Shown here one piece after another: positions 16,212-24,862 of a stretch of DNA of 64,000 nt. Source of the DNA: an uncultured Oscillospiraceae bacterium (GTDB lineage Bacteria; Bacillota; Clostridia; Oscillospirales; Oscillospiraceae). Location of the stretch: assembly GCA_947629915.1 (NCBI GenBank), contig CANRFN010000002.1, positions 1 to 64,000 on the forward strand. The letters are read 5' to 3'. The position numbers and the translations under genes were made by a program. The notes beneath the pieces were generated by a model. The model was given only the letters and a program-made list of their open reading frames with translations, was not told the origin of the DNA and did not search any database. How positions within the stretch are numbered: position 1 is the stretch's first letter; each line of letters starts with the position of its first letter.

Positions 16212-17279
16212 GTGTATCGAACGTTTTACCCCGGCCGGGCGTGGCTGGACACCGCAGGGCACCCCATCCAGGCCCACGGGGGGAGCATTCTCCCCGTGGA
16301 CGGTATCTTCTACTGGTACGGGGAGAACAAGGAGTACACAGACGGAAAAAACGGCATCTGGCACTGGGGCGTCCGCTGCTATGCCTCCCGAGACCTGTAC
16401 AACTGGGAGGACAAGGGCCTCATCATCCCGCCAGACCTGGACCACCCCGGCTCTCCGCTGCACCCGTCCTCCAAAATGGACCGGCCCCATATCCTCTTCC
16501 ACGAGCAGACCGGGAAGTACGTCTGCTGGGTGAAGATCATGGAGCCCAAAGGGGACCAGACCGCCACCATCCTCACAGCGGATCACATTTTAGGGCCGTA
16601 CACCGTGGTGCGCACTGGCCTGAAGCCCCTGGGCATGAGCGCCGGCGACTTCGACCTCGCCATCTCCCCGGACGGCAGGGCATACTACTATTTCGAGCGG
16701 GTGCACAGCGAGACCATCTGTGCGGACCTTACCGAGGACTACACCGATCTCACCGGCTTCTATACTGTCCACTTCCCCCACCCCGAGGGGCCGCCCTTCG
16801 TCCGGGAGGCCACGGCCCACTTCACCCGGCAGGGGAGGCACTATCTCATCACCTCCGGGACCACAGGGTATAAGCCCAACCCCTCGGAGATCGCCGTGGC
16901 GGAGGACTGGCACGGGCCATACCGGGTGCTGGGGAATCCCCACCCGGAGGACCCCACGGACACCTCGTACCACAGCCAGATCAGCAGTGTATTCCGCATC
17001 CCAGGGATGGACCTGTATATCGCCCTGGCAGACCGGTGGATCCCGGACCACATGGACTGGGACTATCACGAGTACAAGAAGCAGTATCAGCGCCATTTCG
17101 ACCCCTCCTTCACCGGGACCTATCAGGACCCCGGCTGGCTGGGGGACACGGAGATCAACACCTCCCGGGCCCGCTACGTGTGGCTCCCCATCTCCTTCGA
17201 GGGAGACATTCCGGTGATCCGCTGGCTGGAGAACTGGAGATGGCAGGAGTTCATCGACTGGGACCTGGTGCGCCCGTAA
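16212..17279 (+). CDS. Glycoside hydrolase family 43-like protein
   Basis: A GTG start at 16212 is chosen because GAGGGTGGG is well spaced from it; a GTG at 16200 would add four residues. The protein has 355 residues and no signal peptide. The N-terminal PGRAWLDTAGHPIQAHGGSI, then YWYGENKEY, MDRPHILF, GKYVCWVKI and YYYFERVHSE match the five-bladed beta-propeller of GH43-like hydrolases. Members remove arabinose, xylose or galactose units. The substrate cannot be fixed from sequence alone. It follows glycerate kinase by 15 bp and precedes an acetylesterase by 26 bp, consistent with one operon for plant polysaccharide side chains. Confidence 0.82.
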   Translation: MYRTFYPGRAWLDTAGHPIQAHGGSILPVDGIFYWYGENKEYTDGKNGIWHWGVRCYASRDLYNWEDKGLIIPPDLDHPGSPLHPSSKMDRPHILFHEQTGKYVCWVKIMEPKGDQTATILTADHILGPYTVVRTGLKPLGMSAGDFDLAISPDGRAYYYFERVHSETICADLTEDYTDLTGFYTVHFPHPEGPPFVREATAHFTRQGRHYLITSGTTGYKPNPSEIAVAEDWHGPYRVLGNPHPEDPTDTSYHSQISSVFRIPGMDLYIALADRWIPDHMDWDYHEYKKQYQRHFDPSFTGTYQDPGWLGDTEINTSRARYVWLPISFEGDIPVIRWLENWRWQEFIDWDLVRP

Positions 17280-17305
17280 TACACAGATTGCAGGAGGAAC
17301 AGACC

Positions 17306-18847
17306 ATGCAGGACAAGAACAAGCTCAGTCTGCCCATGCTCTTCGGAGACCACATGGTGCTCCAGCGGCAGAAACCCGTGGACCTGTGGGGCAAGGCGGC
17401 GCCGGGCCTCGCGGTGTTCGCCATGCTGTACCGGGAGGAGCGGGTGGTGGCCGAGGCGGCGGGGAGGAGCGATGCCGACGGGGACTGGAGCCTGTCTCTC
17501 CCCGCCATGGAGGCCGCCCGCAACCTGCGGCTGGAGATCACCGCCGGGGCGGAGAAGCGGGTCTTAGAGGACGTGATGATCGGCGAGGTGTGGATCGCCG
17601 GCGGCCAGTCCAACATGGAGTATTTCCTCCAGTTCGATGCGGAGCGGGACGCCGCCTTTGCCCGGCCGGAAAACCCGGACATCCGCTTCTGGGACTGCCC
17701 GGAGGTCTCCTACGAGGGCCAGCTGGACGACTACGACTTCTCGGAGTTCGGCCACTGGCGCCCCTGCCGGAGGGAGGATCTGCCCTGGTACTCCGCCGTG
17801 GGGTACTGGTTTGCAGAGAAGGTCCAGAGCACCTTGGACATCCCGGTGGGCATCGTGGGCTGCAACTGGGGCGGCACCCGGGCGGCCTGCTGGATAGACC
17901 GCAGCCGGCTGGAGGGCACGCCCGGCGAGGTGTGGCTCCGGGACTACGAGAAGGGCATTGAGGGCCTGGATGTGGAGGCGTACCGGAAGGCCTACCTCGC
18001 GGTGCGCACCAACATCGCCAACCACCCCTTCCAGGGGGACACCAGCATGTACTACCCCGGCTTCTCCCGGGAGTTCCAGTTGAAAGCCATGGAGATCTGG
18101 ACCAAGTTCCAGGGCCCCTACGCCAATGTGATCGGCCCCATCCACCCCTGGCGGCCCTGCGGGGTGTATGAGACCATGCTGTTGAAGGTGGCGCCATACA
18201 CCTGCCGGGGCGTGCTGTGGTATCAGGGGGAGAGCGATGACACCCACGCGGAACTTTACGATGAGATGCTGTCTCTTCTCATCGCCAACTGGCGGGACCT
18301 CTGGCACGAGGAGATCGCCTTCCTGATGGTCCAGCTGGCCCCCTTCCGGGCCTGGCTGGAGGACAAGGGAGACGCCTATCCCATCCTTCGGCAGCAGCAG
18401 GCCTGGGCGGCAGAGCGCATCCCCAAGGTGTGGCTGGCCTCCAGCTCCGATGCCGGCATGGAGTGGGACATCCACCCCAAGCGCAAGCGGCCCATCGGGG
18501 AGCGGCTGGCGCTCTTGGCCCTGGGCCACATCTACGGGCAGGCGCTCCTCTGCGATGCCCCGGAGTTGGAGGGCGCCGCCTGGGCAGATGGCACCCTCAC
18601 CATCTCCTTCCAACACGGGGAGGGCCTGGTGCTGCAGACCCCGGAGGGAAAGCGGGCAACGGAGGGAACCGTGAACGCCCTCCTGGTGGACGGCCAGCCC
18701 GCCTCCGGGGAGATTGCAGGCCATCAGCTGCGGATCAAGTGCCCGGAAAAGCCCCGGCACATCGCCTTTGCCTGGACCGGGTACTACCAGGTGAACCTCT
18801 ATAACGCCGCCGGCATCCCGGCCAAGCCCTTCGAGGCGGACTTCTGA
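17306..18847 (+). CDS. Sialate O-acetylesterase-like SGNH esterase
   Basis: A 513-residue cytosolic protein with AGGAGG upstream. The N-terminal segment (LPMLFGDHMVLQRQKPVDLWGKA) is the beta-sandwich typical of bacterial sialate 9-O-acetylesterases. The nucleophile motif GQSNME (Ser near residue 102) and the later motif WYQGESD fit the SASA catalytic domain. The family removes O-acetyl groups from sialic acids or from plant polysaccharides such as acetylated rhamnogalacturonan or xylan. Its place next to a GH43-like gene makes the plant polysaccharide role more likely, and no sialic acid genes are nearby. Confidence 0.85.
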   Translation: MQDKNKLSLPMLFGDHMVLQRQKPVDLWGKAAPGLAVFAMLYREERVVAEAAGRSDADGDWSLSLPAMEAARNLRLEITAGAEKRVLEDVMIGEVWIAGGQSNMEYFLQFDAERDAAFARPENPDIRFWDCPEVSYEGQLDDYDFSEFGHWRPCRREDLPWYSAVGYWFAEKVQSTLDIPVGIVGCNWGGTRAACWIDRSRLEGTPGEVWLRDYEKGIEGLDVEAYRKAYLAVRTNIANHPFQGDTSMYYPGFSREFQLKAMEIWTKFQGPYANVIGPIHPWRPCGVYETMLLKVAPYTCRGVLWYQGESDDTHAELYDEMLSLLIANWRDLWHEEIAFLMVQLAPFRAWLEDKGDAYPILRQQQAWAAERIPKVWLASSSDAGMEWDIHPKRKRPIGERLALLALGHIYGQALLCDAPELEGAAWADGTLTISFQHGEGLVLQTPEGKRATEGTVNALLVDGQPASGEIAGHQLRIKCPEKPRHIAFAWTGYYQVNLYNAAGIPAKPFEADF

Positions 18848-18855
18848 GTAAAGAA

Positions 18856-18888
18856 ATGCCGGGCGTGCAGCAACTGCACGCCCGGCAT
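18856..18888. terminator. Hairpin terminator, convergent genes
   Basis: A perfect 14-bp stem (18856-18869 and 18875-18888) with loop GCAAC sits between the acetylesterase and the convergent kinase gene. The T-tract is weak on the plus strand; on the minus strand TTTCTTTAC follows the stem. Confidence 0.7.
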
Positions 18889-18920
18889 CAGGACGTTTTG
18901 GAAAGAAAGCGGAACCTGGC

Positions 18921-19823
18921 CTATCCGTACCGGCGGAGAATGTGGAGAGTAGAGCTGTAGTACGAGGGGCCAAAGAGGTTCAGGTGGTTCAGAAGGTGAT
19001 AGAGGTTATACAGGTCTCGCCGGCCCCGGTATCCCTTGTCTATGGGGTTGGCCTCGTGATAGGCCAGGTAGAAGGCGGGGGAGAAGCCGCCGAAGAGCTC
19101 CGTCATGGCGAGGTCCGCCTCAAAGTGGCCCACATAGACGGCGGGGTCTATGATCCAGGCCCTCCCGTCCGGGCCGCACATGGCGTTGCCGCCCCACAGG
19201 TCCCCGTGGAGGAGAGCGGGAAACGCCGGCTCCGGGAGCAGGTCCTCCAGCCTGTCCAGAAGATGGTCCAGCTGTTTTCGGGTCTTGCCGTCCCAGTAGC
19301 CGGCGGCCAGCTCGATCTGTGGGAGCAGGCGGCAGTCCCGGAAGAAGGAGACCCAGCTGCCCCGGGGCGCGTTCTTCTGGGGCGTCCGGCCGATGAAGTT
19401 GTCCTGGGAGAAGCCGTACGGCAGGGCGGGGTCCGGGGAGACCAGACCTGTGGTGTCTGCCCGGTGCAGGGCGGCTAGGGCATGGCCAAACGCCTCCCAA
19501 TACCGGGGGATCCGCCTGCCGGACTCCAGGTACTCCAGCAGCAGAAAGGCGCTGTCTGTGGTGGCCTCGATGCCGTACCCCAGGACCGCTGGGACCCCGA
19601 TGGCGCCGGTGCCCCGGAGGGCCTCCAGTCCCGCCACCTCCGCCTCCAGCATGGGGGCACACCGGAGGGCGTTGCGCTTGAGAAAGACTGCGGCTCCGTT
19701 GGAGAGGGAGAGGCGATAGGCCTCGTTGATGTCTCCCCCGGAGAGGGGTGTTCGGCCAAGGACGGAGACGGGCTCGCCGAACCAGGCGGAGAGGGCCTCA
19801 TTGAGGGAGTATGATTTCTGCAT
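18921..19823 (-). CDS. Fructosamine kinase family protein
   Basis: A 300-residue protein starting at 19823 (MQKSYSLNEALSAWFG). It has the aminoglycoside phosphotransferase-like fold of fructosamine-3-kinase. The GGDINEAYRL loop is followed by an ATP-binding Lys in VFLKRN and the catalytic loop LLHGDLWGGNAM. The metal-binding Asp lies in IIDPAVYVGHFEADLAMTELFGG. The family phosphorylates ketoamines on glycated amines or proteins, which leads to deglycation. The upstream 65 codons of open frame lack family similarity and a usable ribosome site, so they were left out. Confidence 0.88.
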   Translation of the reverse strand: MQKSYSLNEALSAWFGEPVSVLGRTPLSGGDINEAYRLSLSNGAAVFLKRNALRCAPMLEAEVAGLEALRGTGAIGVPAVLGYGIEATTDSAFLLLEYLESGRRIPRYWEAFGHALAALHRADTTGLVSPDPALPYGFSQDNFIGRTPQKNAPRGSWVSFFRDCRLLPQIELAAGYWDGKTRKQLDHLLDRLEDLLPEPAFPALLHGDLWGGNAMCGPDGRAWIIDPAVYVGHFEADLAMTELFGGFSPAFYLAYHEANPIDKGYRGRRDLYNLYHLLNHLNLFGPSYYSSTLHILRRYG

Positions 19824-19940
19824 AGGGATACACCTCGCTGGAGAGAGTGGATTCGGTGGGGCGGGGCTATGCCGGGGCGAACTGCCGCATTGCTGGAAAG
19901 AAGGCCTGCAAAAAAGTGGCCTCTCAAGCCAAATTTCCCC

Positions 19941-19974
19941 TTGACGGACCCCGCCTTGATGTGATAGGATTCCG
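19941..19974 (+). promoter_or_regulatory. Promoter for the ECF leader, with flanking inverted repeat
   Basis: TTGACG (19941-19946) and TAGGAT with an 18-bp spacer form a plausible sigma-70 promoter pointing at the ECF transporter gene about 200 bp away. The -35 lies inside TTGACGGA (19941-19948), which has an exact inverse TCCGTCAA at 19980-19987; this may be an operator or chance. Confidence 0.5.
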
Positions 19975-20098
19975 AACGATCCGTCAACCGAAGTTGACGC
20001 AGCCCGGCCGAAGCCGGCGGTTCCCGCGCAGCCCAAGCAATCGAATGCGATATCTGGAAGGTATCAGTTCCCCTCGGCGGGGGTGCTGGTGCCTTTTT
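19975..20098 (+). ncRNA. Structured leader of the ECF S-component gene with intrinsic terminator: candidate riboswitch
   Basis: The leader starts with two small hairpins, each closed by a CGAA loop: GTCAAC/GTTGAC (19983-19998) and CCGGC/GCCGG (20004-20017). A GCAGCCC direct repeat (19999 and 20028) and a possible alternative pairing GCGG/CCGC follow. Next comes a strong intrinsic terminator at 20060-20098: GGTATCAG pairs fully, with wobbles, to CTGGTGCC, then CCCC/GGGG, followed by TTTTT. A terminator between promoter and start codon is the usual layout for transcriptional riboswitches, and ECF S genes are common riboswitch targets. It did not match the TPP, FMN, cobalamin, THF or preQ1 motifs I could recall. 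Confidence 0.55.
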
Positions 20099-20166
20099 GT
20101 GCTTTTTGGGGCCCGGGATTCGGCGGCGGTCCCACACTGCCGCACGTAGACAGGAGGACAAAGGCA

Positions 20167-20742
20167 ATGAAACACACATCCAATCACACGGCGCGGAAGG
20201 TGACCTTCTCCGCCATGTTCCTGGCCATCGGCCTGGTGCTGCCCTTTCTCACGGGGCAGATCCCCCAGATCGGCGCCATGCTGAGCCCCATGCACATCCC
20301 CGTGCTGCTCTGCGGCTTTGCCTGCGGCGGCCCCTGGGGCATGGCGGTGGGCTTTATCCTGCCCCTGCTCCGGAACCTGCTCTTCGGCATGCCGCCCATG
20401 CCAGGGGCCATCAGCATGGCCTTTGAGATGGCGGCGTACGGGGCCTTCTCCGGGCTGTTCTATCAGATCCTGCCCCGGACCAAGTGGGCGATCTACGCCT
20501 CCCAGGTGGCGGCCATGGTGCTGGGCCGCCTGGTGTGGGGCTGTGCCCAGTTCGTGGTGCTGGGGATCAACGGCACCCAGTTCTCCCTGGCCATGTTCTG
20601 GGCCGGGGCGGTGGCCAACGCCATCCCCGGCATCATCCTGCACCTGGCGCTGGTGCCGGTGCTGGTGATGGCCATGGAGCGGGCGGGGCTCACCATCCGG
20701 GGGCCCATGCCGGAGCCGGTGGCCAAGAGGGCCGCCGTCTGA
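20167..20742 (+). CDS. ECF transporter S component, substrate unassigned
   Basis: A 191-residue integral membrane protein with about six hydrophobic segments, starting after CAGGAGGAC. The N-terminal ARKVTFSAMFLAIGLVLPF contains the Ala-rich helix that S components use to contact the EcfT subunit. The SPMHIPVLLCGFACG segment and MAFEMAAYG helix are typical of one group of unassigned vitamin or cofactor transporters. It needs the shared EcfA/EcfA'/EcfT module, which is not in the window. A leader with an early terminator suggests that a small molecule, perhaps the transported one, controls expression. Confidence 0.85.
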   Translation: MKHTSNHTARKVTFSAMFLAIGLVLPFLTGQIPQIGAMLSPMHIPVLLCGFACGGPWGMAVGFILPLLRNLLFGMPPMPGAISMAFEMAAYGAFSGLFYQILPRTKWAIYASQVAAMVLGRLVWGCAQFVVLGINGTQFSLAMFWAGAVANAIPGIILHLALVPVLVMAMERAGLTIRGPMPEPVAKRAAV

Positions 20743-20765
20743 GAGACAACGTTATCCACCGCACT

Positions 20766-20801
20766 GGCGGGGCTGGATTTGGAAGATCCGGCCCCGCCTT
20801 T
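20766..20801. terminator. Intrinsic terminator between convergent ECF and MATE genes
   Basis: A 13-bp stem (20766-20778 and 20786-20798, one G-T pair) with a 7-base loop, followed by TTT on the plus strand. Confidence 0.75.
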
Positions 20802-20819
20802 CAGCTCCGTGAAAGGAGA

Positions 20820-22202
20820 CTATACGGCCTTCCCGGCTATGTGGCGGCTCTCGTAGTACCGGTATGTGGCGAAGGACACCAGCACGGTGAGGATGTCCGC
20901 CGCCAGCTGAGACCACACGATGCCGTACATCCCGAAGAGCTTATTGAGCAGGAACAGCATGGGGATGTTGAACACCAGCCAGCGGACGATCCCCAGAAAG
21001 AGGGCATATCCGCCCCTGCCGAAGCCGTTGAACAGGTGGACGTGGAAAAAGCTCAGGAACATCAGCGGGGTGGCCAGCACCCTTGCCCGCAGGAACCCGG
21101 TGCCCATGGTGACGGTCTCCACATCCCGGATGAAGATGCCCATGATCTGGGCGGCGAAGACCTCGTAGAGGACGATGCTCACCGCGGCGCAGAGAAGGCC
21201 CAGCCGCAGGGAGTACCGGCGGGTCTCGTTCATCCGGGGCAGGTTGCCGGCGGAGTAGTTGTATGCCACGATGGGGACCATGCCCTGGCAGATGCCGATG
21301 CCGATGTTCAGGGGGAGGCGCTCTGCCTTCAGCACAATGCCCACCGCCGCCAGGGCCACGTCCGTGTACCCGGACATGAGCTTGTCTATCACGATGTAGT
21401 CGAGGTCGAAGAGAAAGGTAACCACCGCGGAGGGGACGCCCACGGTGAAGATGGCCGCGAGGCTCTTGCGCTCGGGGAACAACTGGGGGGCGCTGAGCCG
21501 CAGCACCGGCTGGGAGCTGCGGAGGTGGAGCAGGGCGATGACAAAGTACCCGCAGGCGATGCAGTTGGAGAGGAATGTGGCGGCCCCGGCGCCGTAGATC
21601 TCGTGGCCCTCGGGGAACAGGACAAACATGAAGAGGGGGTCCAGTACGATGTTGATCACGCCGCCCAGGGTTATGCCGAAGCCGGCGATCCGGGACTCTC
21701 CCACGCTGCGGATGAGGTTGGACAGGGTGTTGGACAGCACCGTGGGGACGGCGCCGCATACGATGACAAAGAACGCGTAGCCCCGGGCATAGGCGAAGTT
21801 GCCCTCGCTGGCCCCCAGAAGGCGCATCAGGGGGTCCATGAAGAGCAGGGTGGCCAGGGAGAAAAACGCTGCCACCGCGATGCCCAGGTAGACGGAGAAG
21901 CTGTACACCTTCCGGGCCTCCTCCGGGCGGTCCTGGCCCAGCAAGCGGGAGATCAGCGCACCGCCGCCCACCCCCGCGAGGCCGGAGAGAGACAGCGTGA
22001 TGTTGAACAGCGGCAGGATCAGGGAGGCCGCAGATACCATGATGGGGTTGTTGGTCTTCCCGATGAAGAAGGTGTCCGCCATGTTGTATATGAGGACAAT
22101 GAGCTGGCTGATGATGGTGGGGATCGCCATGGTCCGGACCGCCTGGGGGACCGGCATCTCGGCGAAAATCTCGGTGTTGTGGATGCTGTGGGTTGCGGCC
22201 AT
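20820..22202 (-). CDS. MATE family efflux transporter
   Basis: A 460-residue membrane protein starting at 22202 (MAATHSIHNTEIFAEMP) after AAAGGAG. The N-terminal PVPQAVRTMAIPTIISQLIVLIYNMADTFF is the first MATE helix pair, and GVGGGALISRLLGQ is a family motif. About twelve helices follow. MATE proteins export cationic drugs, dyes or metabolites using sodium or proton gradients. A promoter, TTGCCA-16-TATAAT on the minus strand (22281 down to 22254), lies just upstream. It is distinct from the second MATE gene at 39627. Confidence 0.9.
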   Translation of the reverse strand: MAATHSIHNTEIFAEMPVPQAVRTMAIPTIISQLIVLIYNMADTFFIGKTNNPIMVSAASLILPLFNITLSLSGLAGVGGGALISRLLGQDRPEEARKVYSFSVYLGIAVAAFFSLATLLFMDPLMRLLGASEGNFAYARGYAFFVIVCGAVPTVLSNTLSNLIRSVGESRIAGFGITLGGVINIVLDPLFMFVLFPEGHEIYGAGAATFLSNCIACGYFVIALLHLRSSQPVLRLSAPQLFPERKSLAAIFTVGVPSAVVTFLFDLDYIVIDKLMSGYTDVALAAVGIVLKAERLPLNIGIGICQGMVPIVAYNYSAGNLPRMNETRRYSLRLGLLCAAVSIVLYEVFAAQIMGIFIRDVETVTMGTGFLRARVLATPLMFLSFFHVHLFNGFGRGGYALFLGIVRWLVFNIPMLFLLNKLFGMYGIVWSQLAADILTVLVSFATYRYYESRHIAGKAV

Positions 22203-22703
22203 GTGCAGGAGCTCCTTTCTGGCCTTTGGGGAGTGCGGGATTCTCTGGGCTCCATTATAGCCGTTTTTCCTGCCCTGGCAACAGGGAAAACGGAGAAAGT
22301 TTCCGGACGGCCGAACGCTGGAAAAACGGGGCGAGAGCGGGCGGCAACTGCAGGTTGTGTCGTGAAAAGGACAGTTTGTGCCGAAACCCTTCCCAAACGG
22401 CGGCGGGTGTGCTATCCTCCAGACGTGAGGCGAAATTTTCCAATCTTCTTCCAGCCCCACTGCCGCCAGGCGGCCTGACCGTGCTAAGACCGCGGGGGAT
22501 GCCCGCGTGCCTTTTTCTCCTACTTTTCCAACGGCACAAGCCGGATCCGCAAGGATCCGGCTTGTGCCGTTGTGTGGCAAGGAAATGCGCGTTCGCATGG
22601 AGACGGGATGGACGGGCTGGGGGTAGATTTCTTCACAATTGGGTGGTATTGTGGAGATGCTGCACGAGCGGTTTTCGTGGAGAAGGGACGGAGGAATGAG
22701 ACC
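22203..22703. promoter_or_regulatory. Divergent intergenic region: MATE promoter and two hairpins
   Basis: This 501-bp gap holds the minus-strand MATE promoter (TTGCCA at 22276-22281, TATAAT at 22254-22259, 16-bp spacer). A terminator-like hairpin (22491-22507, CGCGGG/CCCGCG) is followed by CTTTTTCT on the plus strand, which implies a short plus-strand transcript or the end of a lost gene. A very strong 20-bp stem with loop GCAA lies at 22529-22572 and has no T-tract on either strand. No coding sequence was recognised. Confidence 0.5.
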
Positions 22704-23529
22704 ATGGCGCAGAATATCTTGATCCTGGGCGCCAGCGGCACGGTTGGCAGGGCGGTGTTTCAGGTTTTATCCCGCGAGCCGGAGCTGCACCCCATTGGCA
22801 CATACTGCTCTGCGGATCTGGGAGAGGATCCGTCCTATGTGCGGTTTTCCCTTGCGGCGCCAACGGAGATCAACGCCATCCTTGCTGCGGTGCAGCCGGC
22901 TGTCGTGGTTTCCTCGGGAGTTCAACCGCCAGCGGACTGCACACGAATATGCGGCGAACTATCTTGCGGCCCACGGCGGCAGGATGATCTACCTCTCCTC
23001 GGTGAATGTCTTTGACGACCTCCTGGACCGCCCCCACTATGAGGGGGATGCCCGGGCCGCCAAAAGCGCATACGGGCAGTTCAAAATCCGCTGTGAGGAT
23101 CTGCTGCGGGATCGCCTGGGGGAGCGGGCCATCCTCGTCCGCACGCCCTTTGTCTGGGGAAGACAATCCCCCAGGTGGCGGGAGATCATGGCGGGGTGCG
23201 AGGACGGGCAGCTTGCCGTCTACACGCCCTTTTGGGGCAACCACGCCGCCGACCTGCAGATCGCCGAGACCATCCGGTGGATCATCCAAGAGGATCGGCG
23301 GGGGACCCTTCACATCGGAACCGCGGACGGCATCCGCTACTGGAACTTTGTGGGCCAGCTCATCGCCGCATCCGGCCGGAAGATGCCCCGCTTTGTGCCG
23401 CGGGAGGGGCCGGGGATCATGGCGGCCGTCTGCGGGAGAGAGGACATCCCCGCATCTCTCCGGTGGACCACCGGGAGACTGGTGCGGTATCTCTGCTGCG
23501 CGGAAGAGGACCCGGCTTTGCCCCGGTGA
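22704..23529 (+). pseudogene. RmlD-like NAD-dependent epimerase/dehydratase, frameshifted
   Basis: The first part (22704 to about 22913, MAQNILILGASGTVGRAVF) carries the Rossmann glycine motif and runs to PAVVVSS. The reading frame then changes by +1 near 22911-22917, and the homology continues as REFNRQRTAHEYAANYLAAHGGRMIYLSSVNVF with the YxxxK active site (YGQFK). The C-terminal half is intact (LVRTPFVWG, LHIGTADGIRYWNF). A 2-base loss or 1-base gain would explain it. It is either a recent pseudogene or a sequencing error. The parent family reduces or epimerises nucleotide sugars. GC-rich hairpins lie on both sides of the gene. Confidence 0.78.
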
Positions 23530-23552
23530 TCGTAAACCGGTGCCGAATAAAG

Positions 23553-23582
23553 AACAGCCGGACCCGTGGGGATCCGGCTGTT
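23553..23582. terminator. Hairpin after the frameshifted epimerase
   Basis: A 10-bp stem (23553-23562 and 23573-23582) extended by CC/GG. It lies between convergent genes and resembles the core of the hairpin upstream of the epimerase (GCCGGATCC). The T-tract is weak. Confidence 0.6.
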
Positions 23583-23602
23583 GCCTTGCAGTGTGTTGGA
23601 GA

Positions 23603-24604
23603 TCAGCCCTGGAAGGGGACAACGCCATCCACGGCGTCCTCCGGGCGGATGCGGACATCCCCGTTGTCTGTGTCCAGCAGCACATAGCGGTCCCAGCCCA
23701 TGCCCAGCTCCTTCATATAGCTGAGCTGCCGGAGGCCGTGCCGGGACTCCATCCGCTCCACCAGGGCCGCGTGGTCCTCGTCCTTCAGGGCGTACACCAG
23801 GTCCACAGACGCCTGATCTGCCGCCAGGATGTCCGTGGAGGCCACGATGCCGATGTTGGGGGTTACCACCGGCTCCGCCTCCACGCCCTCGCAGTCGCAG
23901 GAGACGGACATGTTCCGCAGCACGTTCACGAAGACGATGTGCTTGCCGAAGTGGTCGATCACGGCCTTTGTGGACTCGGTCATACGCTCCATCAGCTCCT
24001 CCTCGCCGATGGACCAGAGGTCCTCCGAGCCCTGGGCGGTGTGGATCATGGCCTTGCCGATCCGCCCGTCTGCGCAGCCGATGCCCAGATTCTTGTTGCT
24101 GCCGCCGAAGCCGCCCTTGACGTGTCCCTTGAAGTGGGTGAGGGCCAGCATGGAGTCGTAGTTGAGGATGTGCTCGCCCATGCTCATCTCGGTGAACCAC
24201 TTGCCGTCCTTCACCGGGAGCATCACCGTGCCGTCCTCGTCCATGATGTCCACCGGGCAGAAGGTCCATCCGTTTACCTCCAGCGTCTTGCGGTGGGCCT
24301 CGGTGGTGTACCGATCCCCCTCGTAGTATGTGTTGGTCTCCACGATGGTGGCGCCGGGCAGGCAGTCCTCCAGAAGGGCCTTCACCCAGGGGCGGGGGAT
24401 GATGTTGGGGCCGTGGGGCTCGCCGGTGTGCAGCTTCACCGCCACCTTGCCGGTGAGGGGAAAGGCCACCTTGGAGAAGACCTTCTCCAGGCCTTTGGCG
24501 GAGAGATCCCGGGTGAAGTAGACCACAGACTCACAGCCGCGGCGGCGGTCATAGGGGACATAGCGGTTGCCGCCGGTGCCGGGTACCGGTTTGTTCAGAT
24601 GCAT
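23603..24604 (-). CDS. DUF362 domain-containing protein
   Basis: A 333-residue protein. The DUF362 signature is clear: VAVKLHTGEPHGPNIIPRPW near residue 52, TNTYYEGDRYTTEAH, and HFKGHVKGGFGGSNKNLGIG near residue 158, followed by DLVYALKDEDHAALVERMESRHGL at the C-terminus. Many DUF362 proteins carry a C-terminal ferredoxin domain; this one does not. The biochemical role of the family is not established. It has its own region between convergent and divergent neighbours and shows no obvious operon partner. Confidence 0.85.
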   Translation of the reverse strand: MHLNKPVPGTGGNRYVPYDRRRGCESVVYFTRDLSAKGLEKVFSKVAFPLTGKVAVKLHTGEPHGPNIIPRPWVKALLEDCLPGATIVETNTYYEGDRYTTEAHRKTLEVNGWTFCPVDIMDEDGTVMLPVKDGKWFTEMSMGEHILNYDSMLALTHFKGHVKGGFGGSNKNLGIGCADGRIGKAMIHTAQGSEDLWSIGEEELMERMTESTKAVIDHFGKHIVFVNVLRNMSVSCDCEGVEAEPVVTPNIGIVASTDILAADQASVDLVYALKDEDHAALVERMESRHGLRQLSYMKELGMGWDRYVLLDTDNGDVRIRPEDAVDGVVPFQG

Positions 24605-24773
24605 GTGTGAAGACCTCCCAAGAATGTGTGGGCACAGAGCTCTATGCCTTTGCCCTATGATAGCAAAAACGGACGGCGTTGCAACGCAGAAATTGAAGCC
24701 AGATGGCGAAAATCAGCGGGGCGGAGCCAGAGCAGCCGGCCGGCAAAAAAGTGCGGTTTCTGGAAAACAGCCC

Positions 24774-24802
24774 TTTACAGACCTGCCTCTCCCTTGTATA
24801 AT
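24774..24802 (+). promoter_or_regulatory. Sigma-70 promoter for the DUF6398 gene
   Basis: TTTACA (24774-24779), 17-bp spacer, TATAAT (24797-24802), 60 bp upstream of the ATG at 24863. One mismatch to consensus in total. Confidence 0.75.
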
Positions 24803-24862
24803 GTTGCACGAAGCTTTGGGCGAGATGCCCATCCAATACAAGAACATGGGAGGGATGGATGC

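Noticed and set aside
19975..20059. Twin hairpins as a guanidine-II (mini-ykkC) riboswitch
   Set aside because: That class needs ACGR terminal loops; both loops here are CGAA, and the downstream gene is an ECF S component, not a guanidine exporter.
22441..22516. GTGCTAAG segment as a signal recognition particle RNA
   Set aside because: The conserved SRP core with GGAAGGAAGCAG is absent and the segment is too short.
22529..22572. The 20-bp hairpin as an ordinary intrinsic terminator
   Set aside because: Neither strand has a T-tract after the stem, so termination is not supported; listed only as part of the gap.
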